A DNA stretch of 37,014 nucleotides from an uncultured Clostridia bacterium. GTDB lineage: Bacteria; Bacillota; Clostridia; TANB77; CAG-508. The notes under the pieces are model-generated. The model searched no databases. It was not told the origin of the DNA and worked only from the letters and a program-made list of their open reading frames with translations. The stretch spans positions 1-37,014 of the forward strand of contig CANPFR010000015.1 in NCBI GenBank assembly GCA_947573445.1, given 5' to 3'. How positions within the stretch are numbered: position 1 is the stretch's first letter; every line of letters starts with the position of its first letter. Positions 8,807 to 17,992 of this stretch are shown one piece after another. A program made the position numbers and the translations under genes.

Positions 8807-9346
8807 ATGGAAGTACTTAAAGAACAATATAAAAATGAAGTAATACCACTATTGATGAAAAAATTCAATTATACTTCTAAAATGGAAGTTCCAAAGTTAG
8901 AAAAAATAGTAATAAACATTGGATTAGGTGAGACCAAAGATAATCCAAAAGCTTTAGATAATGCAATGAATGATTTGACTATTATAACAGGTCAAAAACC
9001 AATTATCACAAAAGCTAAAAAATCAATTGCTGCTTTCAAATTAAGAGAAGGAGCAAAAATAGGATGTAAAGTAACATTAAGAGCTGGAAAAATGTATGAT
9101 TTTGCACAAAAATTATTTCATGTTGCCTTGCCAAGAGTAAGAGATTTTAGAGGAGTATCATCTCATTCATTTGATGGTAGAGGAAACTATTCAATGGGAA
9201 TCAAAGAGCAATTAATTTTCCCAGAGATTGAATATGACAAAATTGACAAAATAAGAGGTATGGATATTATATTTGTAACAACTGCTAAAACAGATGAAGA
9301 AGCAAAAGAGTTGTTGTCTTTATTGGGAATGCCATTCAGAAACTAA
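8807..9346 (+). CDS. rplE: 50S ribosomal protein L5
   Basis: L5, 179 residues, full length. Core words: [46 protein letters not shown], and the C-terminal [36 protein letters not shown]. It binds 5S rRNA in the central protuberance. AAAGGAGG is 12 bases ahead of the ATG. Confidence 0.98.
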   Translation: MEVLKEQYKNEVIPLLMKKFNYTSKMEVPKLEKIVINIGLGETKDNPKALDNAMNDLTIITGQKPIITKAKKSIAAFKLREGAKIGCKVTLRAGKMYDFAQKLFHVALPRVRDFRGVSSHSFDGRGNYSMGIKEQLIFPEIEYDKIDKIRGMDIIFVTTAKTDEEAKELLSLLGMPFRN

Positions 9347-9363
9347 AAAGAAAGGAGAAACCG

Positions 9364-9549
9364 ATGGCTAAAAAATCATTAAAAGTGAAATGTGCCAGAG
9401 AGCAAAAATATAAAACAAGAGAATATAACAGATGTAAAATTTGTGGAAGACCACATGCTTATATTAGAAAATTCGGAATTTGCCGTATTTGTTTTAGAGA
9501 ATTAGCTCACAAAGGTGAGATTCCTGGAGTAAAAAAAGCAAGTTGGTAG
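9364..9549 (+). CDS. rpsN: 30S ribosomal protein S14, zinc type
   Basis: The 61-residue zinc-binding form of S14 with the ribbon Cys24-x2-Cys27 ... Cys40-x2-Cys43 ([21 protein letters not shown]) and the C-terminal end [11 protein letters not shown]. This short zinc form is the standard copy in Gram-positive spc operons. AAAGGAG stands before ATG. Confidence 0.98.
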   Translation: MAKKSLKVKCAREQKYKTREYNRCKICGRPHAYIRKFGICRICFRELAHKGEIPGVKKASW

Positions 9550-9557
9550 GTTTTGAG

Positions 9558-9612
9558 ACTGTTCGAGCATGAGCGAGTTACAGTGTCAGAAGCAATACAG
9601 AAGTATTGTTTC
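9558..9612 (+). repeat. Two small hairpins between rpsN and rpsH
   Basis: ACTGT-TCG (from 9558) pairs with CGA...ACAGT (to about 9585), and CAATAC (9593-9598) pairs with GTATTG (9603-9608) with further GAA/TTC pairing. The words GTTCGAGCATGAGCGAGTTA resemble the start of the dispersed repeat at 10755 and 15990, so this may be a decayed third copy. Confidence 0.4.
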
Positions 9613-9642
9613 CTATAAAAATTAGAAAAGGAGGGAAAATCA

Positions 9643-10041
9643 GTGAATATAACAGATCCAATTGCAGATATGTTAACAAGAATCAGAAATGCCAATACCA
9701 ATAAATTTAAAACCGTAGATGTTCCTGCATCCAAAATGAAAAAAGCGATTGCAGAAAATTTATTGGAAGAAGGATATATCAAATCTTTTGAAGAGATTGA
9801 AGATGGAATTCAAGGTGTTTTAAGAATCACCTTAAAATATGATGAAAAAGGAAATCGAGTAATCGATGGATTAAGAAGAATTAGTAAACCAGGACTTAGA
9901 ATTTATGCAAACAAAGATGAACTACCTAAAGTATTAAACGGTTTAGGAATTGCCTTGATTTCAACATCTAAAGGAATTATGACAGACAAAAAAGCCCGTG
10001 AATTAGGAATCGGCGGCGAGGTTTTAGCTTATATTTGGTAA
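9643..10041 (+). CDS. rpsH: 30S ribosomal protein S8
   Basis: S8, 132 residues, starting at GTG after GGAGGG. Standard [18 protein letters not shown] start and C-terminal [40 protein letters not shown]8 binds 16S helix 21 and represses the spc operon in E. coli; no matching site was identified here. Confidence 0.98.
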   Translation: MNITDPIADMLTRIRNANTNKFKTVDVPASKMKKAIAENLLEEGYIKSFEEIEDGIQGVLRITLKYDEKGNRVIDGLRRISKPGLRIYANKDELPKVLNGLGIALISTSKGIMTDKKARELGIGGEVLAYIW

Positions 10042-10216
10042 TAATGAGGAATTAAAGCGTAGTTTGCTTAGAAAGCAGGCGAAAATTAGAACAGAGTGTG
10101 GAAATTTTTGTAAAGCAAAAATTTATTCGACGCAAGTATAAATATTATGTAATACAATGAAATTCTGAAAAAATACCTATAAAAATAGTGTATTAATCTA
10201 AGAAAGGAGAAATAAA
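10042..10216 (+). other. rpsH-rplF spacer with a 9-bp hairpin
   Basis: A 175-base gap in an otherwise tight operon. AAATTTTTG (10102-10110) pairs perfectly with CAAAAATTT (10116-10124) around TAAAG, with no T run behind it. No ORF is apparent. The rplF ribosome binding site AAAGGAG is at 10203-10209. Confidence 0.5.
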
Positions 10217-10756
10217 ATGTCAAGAATAGGAAACAAACCAATTACTGTACCAGATAATGTTGAAATTAAGATTGACGGACAACATATTACAGTAAAAGGG
10301 CCAAAAGGAACATTGGAAAGAGAAATTCATGAAAACATGAAAGTCAATTTTCAAGACAAAATTTTAACAGTTGTAAGACCAGATGATCAACCAAAAAACA
10401 GAAGTTTACATGGTTTAACAAGAACTTTAATCAATAACATGATTGAAGGAACTTTAAACGGTTTTGAGAAAAAATTAGAAATTAATGGTGTTGGATATAG
10501 AGCTCAGAAAAAGGGAAATAATTTATTGATGAACTTAGGATATTCACATCCAGTGGAAATGGAGGCACCAGAAGGAATTACTTTTGATGTCCCAAATCAA
10601 AATGAAATTATTGTAAAAGGAATTGATAAAGAATTAGTTGGTCAAACAGCAGCTGTTATCAGAACAAAGAGACCACCAGAAGTATATCGTGGCAAGGGTA
10701 TTAAATATAGTTATGAAGTTATTAGACGTAAAGAAGGTAAAGCAGGTAAGAAGTAA
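10217..10756 (+). CDS. rplF: 50S ribosomal protein L6
   Basis: L6, 179 residues, two repeated domains. [17 protein letters not shown] start; [26 protein letters not shown] in the middle; C-terminal [30 protein letters not shown]. It lies near the sarcin-ricin loop. The stop is followed at once by a dispersed repeat (10755-10836). Confidence 0.98.
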   Translation: MSRIGNKPITVPDNVEIKIDGQHITVKGPKGTLEREIHENMKVNFQDKILTVVRPDDQPKNRSLHGLTRTLINNMIEGTLNGFEKKLEINGVGYRAQKKGNNLLMNLGYSHPVEMEAPEGITFDVPNQNEIIVKGIDKELVGQTAAVIRTKRPPEVYRGKGIKYSYEVIRRKEGKAGKK

Positions 10757-10836
10757 GCCGTTCGCGAAGAATGAGCGTTATGGAGATTACGTCGTTAACG
10801 TAGTGTAGCGGAGTTAACTTCCTTAGAAAAATTACT
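10755..10836 (+). repeat. Dispersed intergenic repeat, copy A
   Basis: About 80 bases that recur after infA at 15990-16070 with small changes: GTTCGCGAAGAATGAGCG and GTTAACGTAGTG(TA)GCGGAG are shared, as is the tail AACTTC.CTAGAAAAA. The tail is itself repeated near 10867-10890 (CTTAGAAAAACTTCTATGCC). TACGT-CGTTA-ACGTA can fold. Both copies start at or within a few bases of a stop codon. Function unknown. Confidence 0.6.
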
Positions 10837-10914
10837 ATGCCAAATGGTATAAAATTTATGGAGTTAGTTTCACTTAGAAAAACTTCTATGCCAAAAAAAG
10901 AAAGGAGAACAAAA

Positions 10915-11274
10915 ATGATTACAAAAATCAACAGAAAAGCAGAACGTCAAAGAAGACATAAAAGAGTTCGTACAAAAATCAGCGGAACAACAGAAATTCC
11001 AAGATTAGCTGTTTGTAGAACGAACAAGAACATAATTGCACAAATCATTGATGATACAAAAGGCGAGACACTTGTTTATGTATCAACAATGGATACAGAT
11101 ATAAAAACAAAAAAAGCCAATAAAGAAGCTGCAAAAGAAGTTGGAGCAGCTATTGCTAAAAAAGCTGCAAGCAAAAAAATTGAGAACGTGGTTTTTGATC
11201 GAGGTGGGTTCATTTATCATGGTGTTGTAAAAGAATTAGCGGAAGCAGCACGTGAAGCAGGTTTGAAATTTTAG
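10915..11274 (+). CDS. rplR: 50S ribosomal protein L18
   Basis: L18, 119 residues: [33 protein letters not shown], then [26 protein letters not shown]. It binds 5S rRNA with L5. The frame is open from 10837, but the upstream codons lie in repeat DNA; the ATG at 10915 with AAAGGAG (10901-10907) is the proper start. Confidence 0.97.
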   Translation: MITKINRKAERQRRHKRVRTKISGTTEIPRLAVCRTNKNIIAQIIDDTKGETLVYVSTMDTDIKTKKANKEAAKEVGAAIAKKAASKKIENVVFDRGGFIYHGVVKELAEAAREAGLKF

Positions 11275-11294
11275 AGAAAGGAGAAAAAATAAAC

Positions 11295-11786
11295 ATGGAA
11301 GAAGAAAAGTCAGTTGAATTAAAAGAGAAAGTTGTTGCAATTAATAGAGTGGCTAAAGTTGTTAAAGGTGGTAGAACATTTCGTTTTAGTGCAGTTGTTG
11401 TAGTTGGAGACGAGGCTGGACACATTGGTGTTGGAAACGGAAAAGCGGCTGAAGTTCCAGATGCAATTAAAAAAGCAATCGAAGAGGCGAAAAAGAATTT
11501 AATTACAGTGCCAATTGTTGGAACAACGATTCCACATGAATTTATTGGAAAATTTGGTAGTGCTAGAGTTATGTTAAAACCAGGAACAGAAGGTTCTGGA
11601 ATCATTGCTGGTGGTAGTGTAAGACCAGTATTAGAATTGGCAGGTTATAAAGATATTAATTCAAAAGTTTTAGGAACCACAAATCCTAGAAATGTTGTTT
11701 ATGCCACAATTGAAGCATTAAAGAACATGCAAACAGTTGAAGAAGTTGCTAAAAAAAGAGGAAAGAAAGTTTCTGAAATTGTATAA
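11295..11786 (+). CDS. rpsE: 30S ribosomal protein S5
   Basis: S5, 163 residues. Double-stranded RNA-binding domain [45 protein letters not shown], then the C-terminal domain with [35 protein letters not shown]. It acts in decoding fidelity. GAAAGGAG is 14 bases before the ATG. Confidence 0.98.
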   Translation: MEEEKSVELKEKVVAINRVAKVVKGGRTFRFSAVVVVGDEAGHIGVGNGKAAEVPDAIKKAIEEAKKNLITVPIVGTTIPHEFIGKFGSARVMLKPGTEGSGIIAGGSVRPVLELAGYKDINSKVLGTTNPRNVVYATIEALKNMQTVEEVAKKRGKKVSEIV

Positions 11787-11968
11787 TAACTTGAAATTGT
11801 TTTATTGAGTGTTTTTACAAAATGATTTGACATAACGATTTTGTAAAATGTATTTTATAAAATCGAATAGTGTAACAGAGTTATAAAATAAGTTTTACAA
11901 AATTGAACATACAGCAAAATTATAAAACAAATTTTATAAAACAAATTTATTTTAAGGAGGTGCAAAAC
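11787..11968 (+). other. rpsE-rplO spacer where rpmD (L30) is normally found
   Basis: The 182 bases contain no L30 frame. They hold an 11-bp perfect inverted repeat, TTTTACAAAAT (11813-11823) and ATTTTGTAAAA (11838-11848), and then several TTATAAAA / TTTTACAAAA words in tandem up to about 11950. The rplO ribosome binding site AAGGAGGTG is at 11954-11962. Confidence 0.6.
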
Positions 11969-12404
11969 ATGGAATTAGGAAATTTACATCCAAATGTTAA
12001 AACAAAAACGAAAAAAAGAGTTGGACGTGGTATTAGTTCAGGTTTAGGGAAAACTTCTGGTAGAGGTCAAAAAGGTCAAAAAGCAAGATCTGGTGGTGGC
12101 GTTAGAAGAGGTTTTGAAGGTGGTCAAACACCATTATATAGAAGATTACCAAAAAGAGGATTCAATAATTTTAATAGTAAAACTTACACAGAAGTTACTT
12201 TAACAATGTTAAACAAATCAACTGTTACAGACGTAACGGCGGAAACATTATTAAAAGATAAAATTATTGGAAAAATAAACGATGGAATTGTTGTTTTAGC
12301 AACAGGAAAAATTGACAAAAAATTAACAGTAAAAGCAACAAGATTTACAAAAGCTGCACAAGAAAAAATAGAAGCAGCAGGTCGGAAAGTGCGAGGTGAT
12401 TTAA
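11969..12404 (+). CDS. rplO: 50S ribosomal protein L15, +1 frameshift at CGG codon 139
   Basis: L15. The ATG at 11969 follows AAGGAGGTG, giving MELGNLHPN; the frame is open further upstream but without support. The glycine-rich N terminus ([27 protein letters not shown]) and [15 protein letters not shown] are standard. In the zero frame the protein would end in an arginine-rich tail and run into secY to 12421. The zero-frame codon at 12383-12385 is CGG; skipping C12383 gives AAGGKCEVI and TAA at 12402-12404, which matches the usual L15 end (AGGKVEVI) and stops just before the secY GTG at 12406. Total 144 residues. Confidence 0.92.
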
Positions 12405-12405
12405 G

Positions 12406-13731
12406 GTGTTTAAAACAATAAAAAATGCTTTTAAAACTCCAGATGTACGCAAAAGATTATTTTATACATTGTTACTTATTGTATTATTTCGACTTGGCTG
12501 TTATATTACAGTTCCAGGGGTGGATACATTTGCCTTAGCAGAAACGATGAATTCTTCAACAATGTCCATTGCTAGTTTGATAGATACTATATCAGGAGGG
12601 GCTTTTTCTAATTTATCAATTTTTGCTATGTCAATTACACCATATATTACAGCGTCAATAGTGATTCAGTTATTGGGAATGATTATCCCTTCCTTAGAAA
12701 AGTTAATGAAGGAAGGGGGAGAAACTTCAAGAGCCAAAGTAAATCGATATACCAAAATGTTAGCGATTATTTTGGCTTTGGTAGAAGCTTTGGGAATTTA
12801 TATTTCTTATCAATCTTCCAATATATTTAAAAATCCAGGATTTTTAACAGGAGCGGTGATTGTGGTATCATTAATCACAGGTACGTCCATTTTGATGTGG
12901 CTTGGAGAACAAATTACCAATAAAGGAGTTGGAAATGGGATTTCAATGATTATCTTTATTGGTATTATTTCAGGATTACCATCTGCTGTAGTAAAATTAT
13001 GGAATTTGATTGTAGTAGAAGGTGTTGTTAGCACAGTAGGGATTGTAACTGCCTTGATTATTATCATTGGAGCGATTCTTTTAATTGCAGGTGTTGTCTT
13101 TGTTCAGCAAGCAGAAAGACGTGTTCCAGTGCAATATGCTAAAAAAGTAGTTGGTAGAAAAATGTATGGTGGTCAAAATACGCATATTCCACTGAAACTT
13201 GCTATGGCTGGTGTTATGCCAATTATTTTTGCAAGCAGTTTTATGACATTTCCAGCTATGATTATCCAAATTTTCGCATCTGATAAAATTGGTGGAACAG
13301 GATTTGTAGCAGGATTATACAAATTTTCAATTGCAACATCTTCATCCAGTGTTGGATGGGGGTATTCACTTGCAAATGCAATTGTCTATTTCTTGTTGAT
13401 TGTAGGATTTACATTTTTCTATACGTATGCTACATTTAATCCAGATGAAGTGGCAACCAATATCAAGCAAAATGGAGGATTTATACCAGGTATTAGGGCT
13501 GGTAAACCAACAGCAGATTATTTAAAAGGGACACTTAATAAATTAACTTGTGTTGGTAGTATATTTTTAAGTTTTATAGCGATTTTGCCAATGTTACTTC
13601 GTTTTTCAAGTTTGAATTTATCATTTGGAGGAACAGCGGTATTGATTGTTGTTGGAGTTGCTTTAGAAACGATCCAACAATTGGAATCACTTTTAGTAAT
13701 GAGACATTACAAGGGATTTTTGGAGAAATAA
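12406..13731 (+). CDS. secY: Preprotein translocase subunit SecY
   Basis: Channel subunit of the Sec translocase, 441 residues with the expected ten membrane segments. It starts at GTG ([22 protein letters not shown]), directly after the frameshift-corrected L15 stop; GAGGTGAT at 12393-12400 can serve as ribosome binding site. Recognisable words: the plug region [41 protein letters not shown] on a cytosolic loop, and [24 protein letters not shown]. Confidence 0.97.
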   Translation: MFKTIKNAFKTPDVRKRLFYTLLLIVLFRLGCYITVPGVDTFALAETMNSSTMSIASLIDTISGGAFSNLSIFAMSITPYITASIVIQLLGMIIPSLEKLMKEGGETSRAKVNRYTKMLAIILALVEALGIYISYQSSNIFKNPGFLTGAVIVVSLITGTSILMWLGEQITNKGVGNGISMIIFIGIISGLPSAVVKLWNLIVVEGVVSTVGIVTALIIIIGAILLIAGVVFVQQAERRVPVQYAKKVVGRKMYGGQNTHIPLKLAMAGVMPIIFASSFMTFPAMIIQIFASDKIGGTGFVAGLYKFSIATSSSSVGWGYSLANAIVYFLLIVGFTFFYTYATFNPDEVATNIKQNGGFIPGIRAGKPTADYLKGTLNKLTCVGSIFLSFIAILPMLLRFSSLNLSFGGTAVLIVVGVALETIQQLESLLVMRHYKGFLEK

Positions 13732-13744
13732 AAAATAATTGTAA

Positions 13745-13832
13745 GGGTGGACTTAAGATAAGTTCGCCCAAAGCAGTTTAAATTTATAAATAAGAGATAT
13801 TTAGAACAATATCGTTTATTTATAAATTTAAA
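13745..13832 (+). repeat. Two strong hairpins between secY and adk
   Basis: First, GGGTGGACTT pairs with AAGTTCGCCC (13745-13769). Second, TTTAAATTTATAAATAA (13777-13793) pairs over all 17 bases with TTATTTATAAATTTAAA (13816-13832), with a nested GATATT/AATATC stem inside. Neither is followed by a T run. The second ends at the adk ribosome binding site AAAGGAGG (13830-13837), so folding could occlude it. Confidence 0.65.
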
Positions 13833-13848
13833 AGGAGGTAAAAAAAGT

Positions 13849-14511
13849 ATGGTTATTTTAATGTTAGGAGCCCAAGGGACAGGAAAAGGGACGGTTGCAG
13901 GTTTGTTAAGTGAAACGCTTAACTGGCCACAAATTTCAACAGGAGATATTTTCAGAAAAAATATGAAAGAAGAAACTCCGTTAGGAGTAGAGGCTCAGAA
14001 GTATATTTCAAAGGGAGAATTGGTTCCAGATGAAATTACAGTTCCAATGGTAGTAGCACGTTTGAATGAATCTGACGCTGAGAAAGGAGCTATATTGGAT
14101 GGATTTCCACGTAATTTAGCTCAAGCTGAAAAATTAGATAAAATTTTGGCAGAAAAAGGTAAAAAGGTAGATTTAGTTATCAATCTTACAAGTCCAAAGG
14201 AAGAAATTATCACTAGAATTTTAAATCGAAGAGTATGTTCTAACCAAGCTTGTAAAACAACCTATAATTTAACAATGCATCCACCAGTAAAGGAAGGTAT
14301 TTGTGATAAATGTGGAGCACAATTAGTTCAAAGAGGGGATGATTCTGACAAGCAAGCTATCCAAAATAGATTGGATATTTATGAGGAGAAGACTTTGCCA
14401 CTTGTTGATTTTTATACGCAAAAAGGTGTTTTAGAAACATACGAAATCAGTGAAAAAACAGGAAGATTAGGTAAAGATGTAGCAGAGGATATTTTAAAAC
14501 AAATCCAATAG
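13849..14511 (+). CDS. adk: Adenylate kinase
   Basis: Converts AMP + ATP to 2 ADP in the cytosol. 220 residues: P-loop GAQGTGKGT (7-15), STGDIFR in the AMP site, ILDGFPRN, and a LID with four cysteines (CSNQAC ... CDKC), the zinc-binding form common in Gram-positives, here with four residues between the first two cysteines where two are usual. Its place after secY is standard. Confidence 0.97.
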   Translation: MVILMLGAQGTGKGTVAGLLSETLNWPQISTGDIFRKNMKEETPLGVEAQKYISKGELVPDEITVPMVVARLNESDAEKGAILDGFPRNLAQAEKLDKILAEKGKKVDLVINLTSPKEEIITRILNRRVCSNQACKTTYNLTMHPPVKEGICDKCGAQLVQRGDDSDKQAIQNRLDIYEEKTLPLVDFYTQKGVLETYEISEKTGRLGKDVAEDILKQIQ

Positions 14512-14551
14512 GCATTAATGATTGAAGCGATTTTTGGAAAGGAGAAGAATT

Positions 14552-14914
14552 ATGGAAAATAATTATACAGGGAGAAATTATTCTGATAAGAGACCAGATC
14601 CAAAAGAAAAAGAAAGAAGAGACATGAAAAATCGTACAGATAGAGAAGAGATTGATAAATACAAACAAAGACCATATGCAGGTAATGTTATCAAAAGAGG
14701 AGCATATGTTTATGAATCAGAAGAGGAAATCAAGGCGGCTATATCTGCTACTGAAACAAAGATAAAAGAAGTATTAAAGGAAATGAAATCAATCCAGGAG
14801 AGTATTTCTGATGTAATTGAAGAACAAAGAAGACTTGACGAAGTTTTACGTATCAATAATCCACAAACCAGAGTTGATAATGATACGAAACAAGCAGGAA
14901 GAGAGGAGAGGTAA
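14552..14914 (+). CDS. Hypothetical protein between adk and map
   Basis: I do not recognise it. The best start is ATG 14552, with AAAGGAG at 14538-14544; a TTG at 14522 is open but lacks a site. The 120-residue product is very polar: an N-terminal half rich in Lys, Arg, Asp and Asn (probably disordered), and a C-terminal half (IKAAISATETKIKEVLKEMKSI..SISDVIEEQRRLDEVL) with heptad-like spacing that suggests a coiled coil. No membrane segment. It sits in the ribosomal operon and is probably co-transcribed with map. Confidence 0.65.
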   Translation: MENNYTGRNYSDKRPDPKEKERRDMKNRTDREEIDKYKQRPYAGNVIKRGAYVYESEEEIKAAISATETKIKEVLKEMKSIQESISDVIEEQRRLDEVLRINNPQTRVDNDTKQAGREER

Positions 14915-14925
14915 GGAAGAGAAAA

Positions 14926-15696
14926 GTGGTTAGTATAAAGTCAGATAGAGAAATTGAGCGAATGATGGAGGCTTGTAAAATTACAGCTGAAACTCATCAG
15001 ATGCTAGAGCAGAACATAAGACCAGGCATTTCTACAGATGATTTAGATAAAATGGCAGAAGAATTTATTCGATCAAAAGGTGGAATTCCTGCGCAAAAAG
15101 GCTATCCAAGTGGCGTAAGAGGTGTTTCTGACTTTCCAGCAACGTTATGTATTTCAATTAATGATGAAGTTATTCATGGAATTCCAAGCAAGAAAAGAAT
15201 GATTCAAGAGGGAGATATTGTGAGTATTGATTTGGTTGTCCAAAAAAATGGATTTCATGGAGATGCTGCTAGAACGCATTTAGTTGGAAATGTTTCAGAG
15301 GAAGCTAAAAAATTAGTGGAAGTTACAAAACAAGCATTTTTTGAGGGAATCAAATTGGCAACAGAAGGAAATCGAGTTGGTGATATTTCTTTTGCGATTC
15401 AATCGTATGTGGAAAAATTTGGTTTTTCTGTTGTAAGAGAATTCCAAGGGCATGGAATTGGAAGGGAAATGCATGAAGATCCTGGTATTCCTAATTATGG
15501 AAAAAAAGGGAAAGGACTGAGACTTCAAAAAGGCATGACAATTGCAGTAGAGCCAATGGTTATCCAAAAAAAGCCAGATATATTAGAATTACAAGATGGT
15601 TGGACTATTGTAACAGAGGATCAAAGTTTGGCAGCACATTACGAAAATACAATTTTAATTACAGAAAAAGAGGCAAAAGTATTGACAATTATTTAG
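14926..15696 (+). CDS. map: Methionine aminopeptidase, type I
   Basis: Removes the initiator methionine. 256 residues, GTG start after AAGGAAGAG. The five metal ligands of the pita-bread fold can be placed: Asp in SIDLVV, Asp in HGDAARTH, His in GHGIGREMHEDP, Glu in VEPMV and Glu in HYENTILIT. LCISINDEVIHGIP is the usual substrate-pocket strand. Located between adk and infA as in other Firmicutes. Confidence 0.97.
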   Translation: MVSIKSDREIERMMEACKITAETHQMLEQNIRPGISTDDLDKMAEEFIRSKGGIPAQKGYPSGVRGVSDFPATLCISINDEVIHGIPSKKRMIQEGDIVSIDLVVQKNGFHGDAARTHLVGNVSEEAKKLVEVTKQAFFEGIKLATEGNRVGDISFAIQSYVEKFGFSVVREFQGHGIGREMHEDPGIPNYGKKGKGLRLQKGMTIAVEPMVIQKKPDILELQDGWTIVTEDQSLAAHYENTILITEKEAKVLTII

Positions 15697-15767
15697 AAAT
15701 GTTATATACTATAAAAGCTTTATTAGATTATAATCTAATAAAACATTGAGATTAGGAGGAAAAAAGC

Positions 15768-15986
15768 TTGTCTAAAGAGGATGTTATCGAAGTAGAAGGA
15801 ATTGTTGTAGAGACACTTCCCAATACAAATTTTAAAGTAGAATTAGAAAATGGTCACCAAGTATTAGCACATATTTCTGGAAAATTGAGAATGAATTACA
15901 TCAAAATTCTTCCAGGAGATAAAGTGAAATTAGAATTATCACCCTATGACTTAAGTAAAGGTAGAATTACTTGGAGAGCCAAATAA
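15768..15986 (+). CDS. infA: Translation initiation factor IF-1
   Basis: 72-residue S1/OB-fold factor that occupies the 30S A site at initiation. TTG start ([22 protein letters not shown]) after AGGAGG at 15754-15759. Core [44 protein letters not shown] is typical. A dispersed repeat follows immediately. Confidence 0.97.
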   Translation: MSKEDVIEVEGIVVETLPNTNFKVELENGHQVLAHISGKLRMNYIKILPGDKVKLELSPYDLSKGRITWRAK

Positions 15987-15989
15987 AGT

Positions 15990-16070
15990 AAGCTGTTTGC
16001 GAGGAATGAGCATTACGAATTACTTTGTTAACGTAGTGAAACGGAGTAACTTCACTAGAAAAACTACTCC
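15990..16070 (+). repeat. Dispersed intergenic repeat, copy B
   Basis: Second copy of the element at 10755-10836. Shared blocks include GAATGAGC, GTTAACGTAGTG, CGGAG and TAACTTCACTAGAAAAACTACT. It starts three bases after the infA stop and, like copy A, lies in the direction of transcription. Confidence 0.6.
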
Positions 16071-16154
16071 TATGAAAAGTAATTTTTAAAAATAAGAAAT
16101 ATTAGCAACCAAGTTGCGATTCATATAAAATACTAAGAAGGGAAGGAATGAAAA

Positions 16155-16268
16155 ATGAAAGTAAGACCATCAGTAAAACCAATATGCGAAAAATGCAAAG
16201 TAATCAAAAGAAAAGGTAAAATAAGAGTAATTTGCGAAAATCCTAAACATAAACAAAGACAAGGATAA
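16155..16268 (+). CDS. rpmJ: 50S ribosomal protein L36
   Basis: 37 residues, [20 protein letters not shown] then [15 protein letters not shown]. The zinc ligands are the CxxC pair, the later Cys and the His near the end, so this is the zinc form. AAGGAA precedes the ATG. Normal position between infA and rpsM. Confidence 0.97.
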   Translation: MKVRPSVKPICEKCKVIKRKGKIRVICENPKHKQRQG

Positions 16269-16279
16269 AACTAGATATT

Positions 16280-16345
16280 AACACAGATGTGGAGCGGCTG
16301 TTAGATTTTGATAAATGTTGAAAAATCTAATTTCATATTTGTGTT
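16280..16345 (+). promoter_or_regulatory. Branched hairpin in the rpmJ-rpsM spacer
   Basis: AACACAGATGTG (16280-16291) pairs along 12 positions, with G-T pairs, to CATATTTGTGTT (16334-16345), and encloses a perfect 9-bp stem TTAGATTTT/AAAATCTAA (16301-16309 and 16322-16330). It ends 81 bases before rpsM. S4 controls the alpha operon at this place in E. coli; whether this structure does so is inference. Confidence 0.45.
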
Positions 16346-16426
16346 TATATATATTTTATGAAATTTAAGGTACATGCTATCTTAAGAATTTCAACCAATC
16401 AAATAAATATGGAGGTGTAAAAATTT

Positions 16427-16792
16427 ATGGCTCGTATAGCAGGAGTTGATTTACCAAGAGAAAAAAGAGTAGAAATTGGATTAACTTATATTTATGGTAT
16501 AGGTTTATCAAGTTCACAAAAAATTCTAAAAGAAGCTGGAATCAATCCAGATACCAGAGTAAAAGATTTAACTGATGAAGAAGAAGCAAAAATAAGAAAA
16601 GCTATGGAAAATTACAAAGTAGAAGGCGATTTAAGAAGAGAAGTGGCATTAAATATTAAACGACTTATGGAAATTGGCTGCTACAGAGGGATTAGACATA
16701 GAAGAGGCTTACCAGTAAGAGGCCAAAAAACAAAAACGAATGCTCGTACTAGAAAAGGACCAAAAAAATTAGTTAGTAAGAGCAAAAAATAA
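16427..16792 (+). CDS. rpsM: 30S ribosomal protein S13
   Basis: S13, 121 residues. [26 protein letters not shown] start, helix-two-turn-helix region, then [29 protein letters not shown] at the C terminus, which contacts P-site tRNA. GGAGGTG stands 9 bases ahead of the ATG. Confidence 0.98.
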   Translation: MARIAGVDLPREKRVEIGLTYIYGIGLSSSQKILKEAGINPDTRVKDLTDEEEAKIRKAMENYKVEGDLRREVALNIKRLMEIGCYRGIRHRRGLPVRGQKTKTNARTRKGPKKLVSKSKK

Positions 16793-16875
16793 TAGTAACT
16801 GAAATAGTTGCAAAATAGCAATTCATTACTATCATGAAAATTGTTAGCTAAAAATTTGAGGGAGGTAAAACTTAA

Positions 16876-17277
16876 ATGGCAAAAGCAAGTAGCGTAAAGA
16901 AAACAGGAGTTAGAAGAAGAGAAAGAAAAAATATCGATAAAGGTCAAGCACATATTCATTCTAGCTTTAATAATACAATTGTTTCAATTTCAGATACGCA
17001 AGGAAATGTAATATCTTGGGCAAGTGCAGGAGGATTAGGTTTCAAAGGTTCAAGAAAAAGTACACCATATGCTGCAACACAAGCTGCCGAAGTAGCTACC
17101 AAAACAGCAATGGAACATGGAATGAAAACAGTTGATGTTTATGTAAAAGGACCAGGAGCTGGTCGTGAAGCTGCAATCAGAGCTTTACAGACAGCTGGAC
17201 TAGAAATAACAATGATAAAAGATGTTACGCCAATTCCACATAATGGTTGTAGACCACCAAAAAGAAGAAGAGTATAA
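16876..17277 (+). CDS. rpsK: 30S ribosomal protein S11
   Basis: S11, 133 residues. [50 protein letters not shown] core and the C-terminal [18 protein letters not shown]. It sits on the 30S platform. Ribosome binding site GGGAGG at 16860-16865. Confidence 0.98.
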   Translation: MAKASSVKKTGVRRRERKNIDKGQAHIHSSFNNTIVSISDTQGNVISWASAGGLGFKGSRKSTPYAATQAAEVATKTAMEHGMKTVDVYVKGPGAGREAAIRALQTAGLEITMIKDVTPIPHNGCRPPKRRRV

Positions 17278-17365
17278 TCACTGTGATAAAAAGGAAATGG
17301 CAAACAGGAGAAAATAAAACAAAATATGAATATTCATATAAATAAGAAAGAGGTGTAAAATATCA

Positions 17366-17992
17366 ATGGCAAGATATAAAGATGAGCAATGTCGTATATG
17401 CCGTAGAGAGGGATGTAAATTATTCTTAAAAGGCGATAGATGTTATTCAGATAAGTGTAGTGTAACGAGAAGAAACTATGGACCAGGGGATCATGGTCAA
17501 AAGAGATCAAAACTTTCTGAATATGGTACTCAATTAAGAGAAAAACAAAAAACAAGATATTTTTATGGTGTTGGAGAAAAACAATTTAGAAAATATTTTG
17601 AAATGGCTGAAAATAAAAAAGGAATTACAGGTACAAATCTTTTACAAATATTAGAAAGCAGATTAGACAATGTTGTTTACAGATTAGGATTTGGTATTTC
17701 TAGAGCACAAGCTAGACAATTAGTAACACATGGAAATATTCAAGTAAATGGAAGAAAGGTTAATATTGCTTCTTATTTAGTGAAACCTGGTGATGAAGTC
17801 TCAATTAGAGAAACTAGAAAAGATAATCCAATTGTAAAAGGGAATGTTGAAAAAGGTGCTACAAGACCAATTCCAGAATGGTTAGAATTAAACAGTGAAA
17901 AATTAAGTGGAAAAGTCATTAGAAATGTAAATAGAGATGAAATTGATTTGAATGTTGAAGATCACTTAATAGTTGAGTTATACTCTAAGTAG
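17366..17992 (+). CDS. rpsD: 30S ribosomal protein S4
   Basis: S4, 208 residues. Four N-terminal cysteines ([18 protein letters not shown]...C) suggest the zinc-binding form. YGxQLREKQK..FYGV and the S4 domain [35 protein letters not shown] are standard. A primary assembly protein. In the alpha operon, where Bacillus instead has rpsD as a separate gene. Confidence 0.97.
   Translation: MARYKDEQCRICRREGCKLFLKGDRCYSDKCSVTRRNYGPGDHGQKRSKLSEYGTQLREKQKTRYFYGVGEKQFRKYFEMAENKKGITGTNLLQILESRLDNVVYRLGFGISRAQARQLVTHGNIQVNGRKVNIASYLVKPGDEVSIRETRKDNPIVKGNVEKGATRPIPEWLELNSEKLSGKVIRNVNRDEIDLNVEDHLIVELYSK

Noticed and set aside
10837..10914. N-terminal extension of L18
   Set aside because: These codons fall in intergenic repeat DNA; L18 starts at 10915 with a good ribosome binding site.
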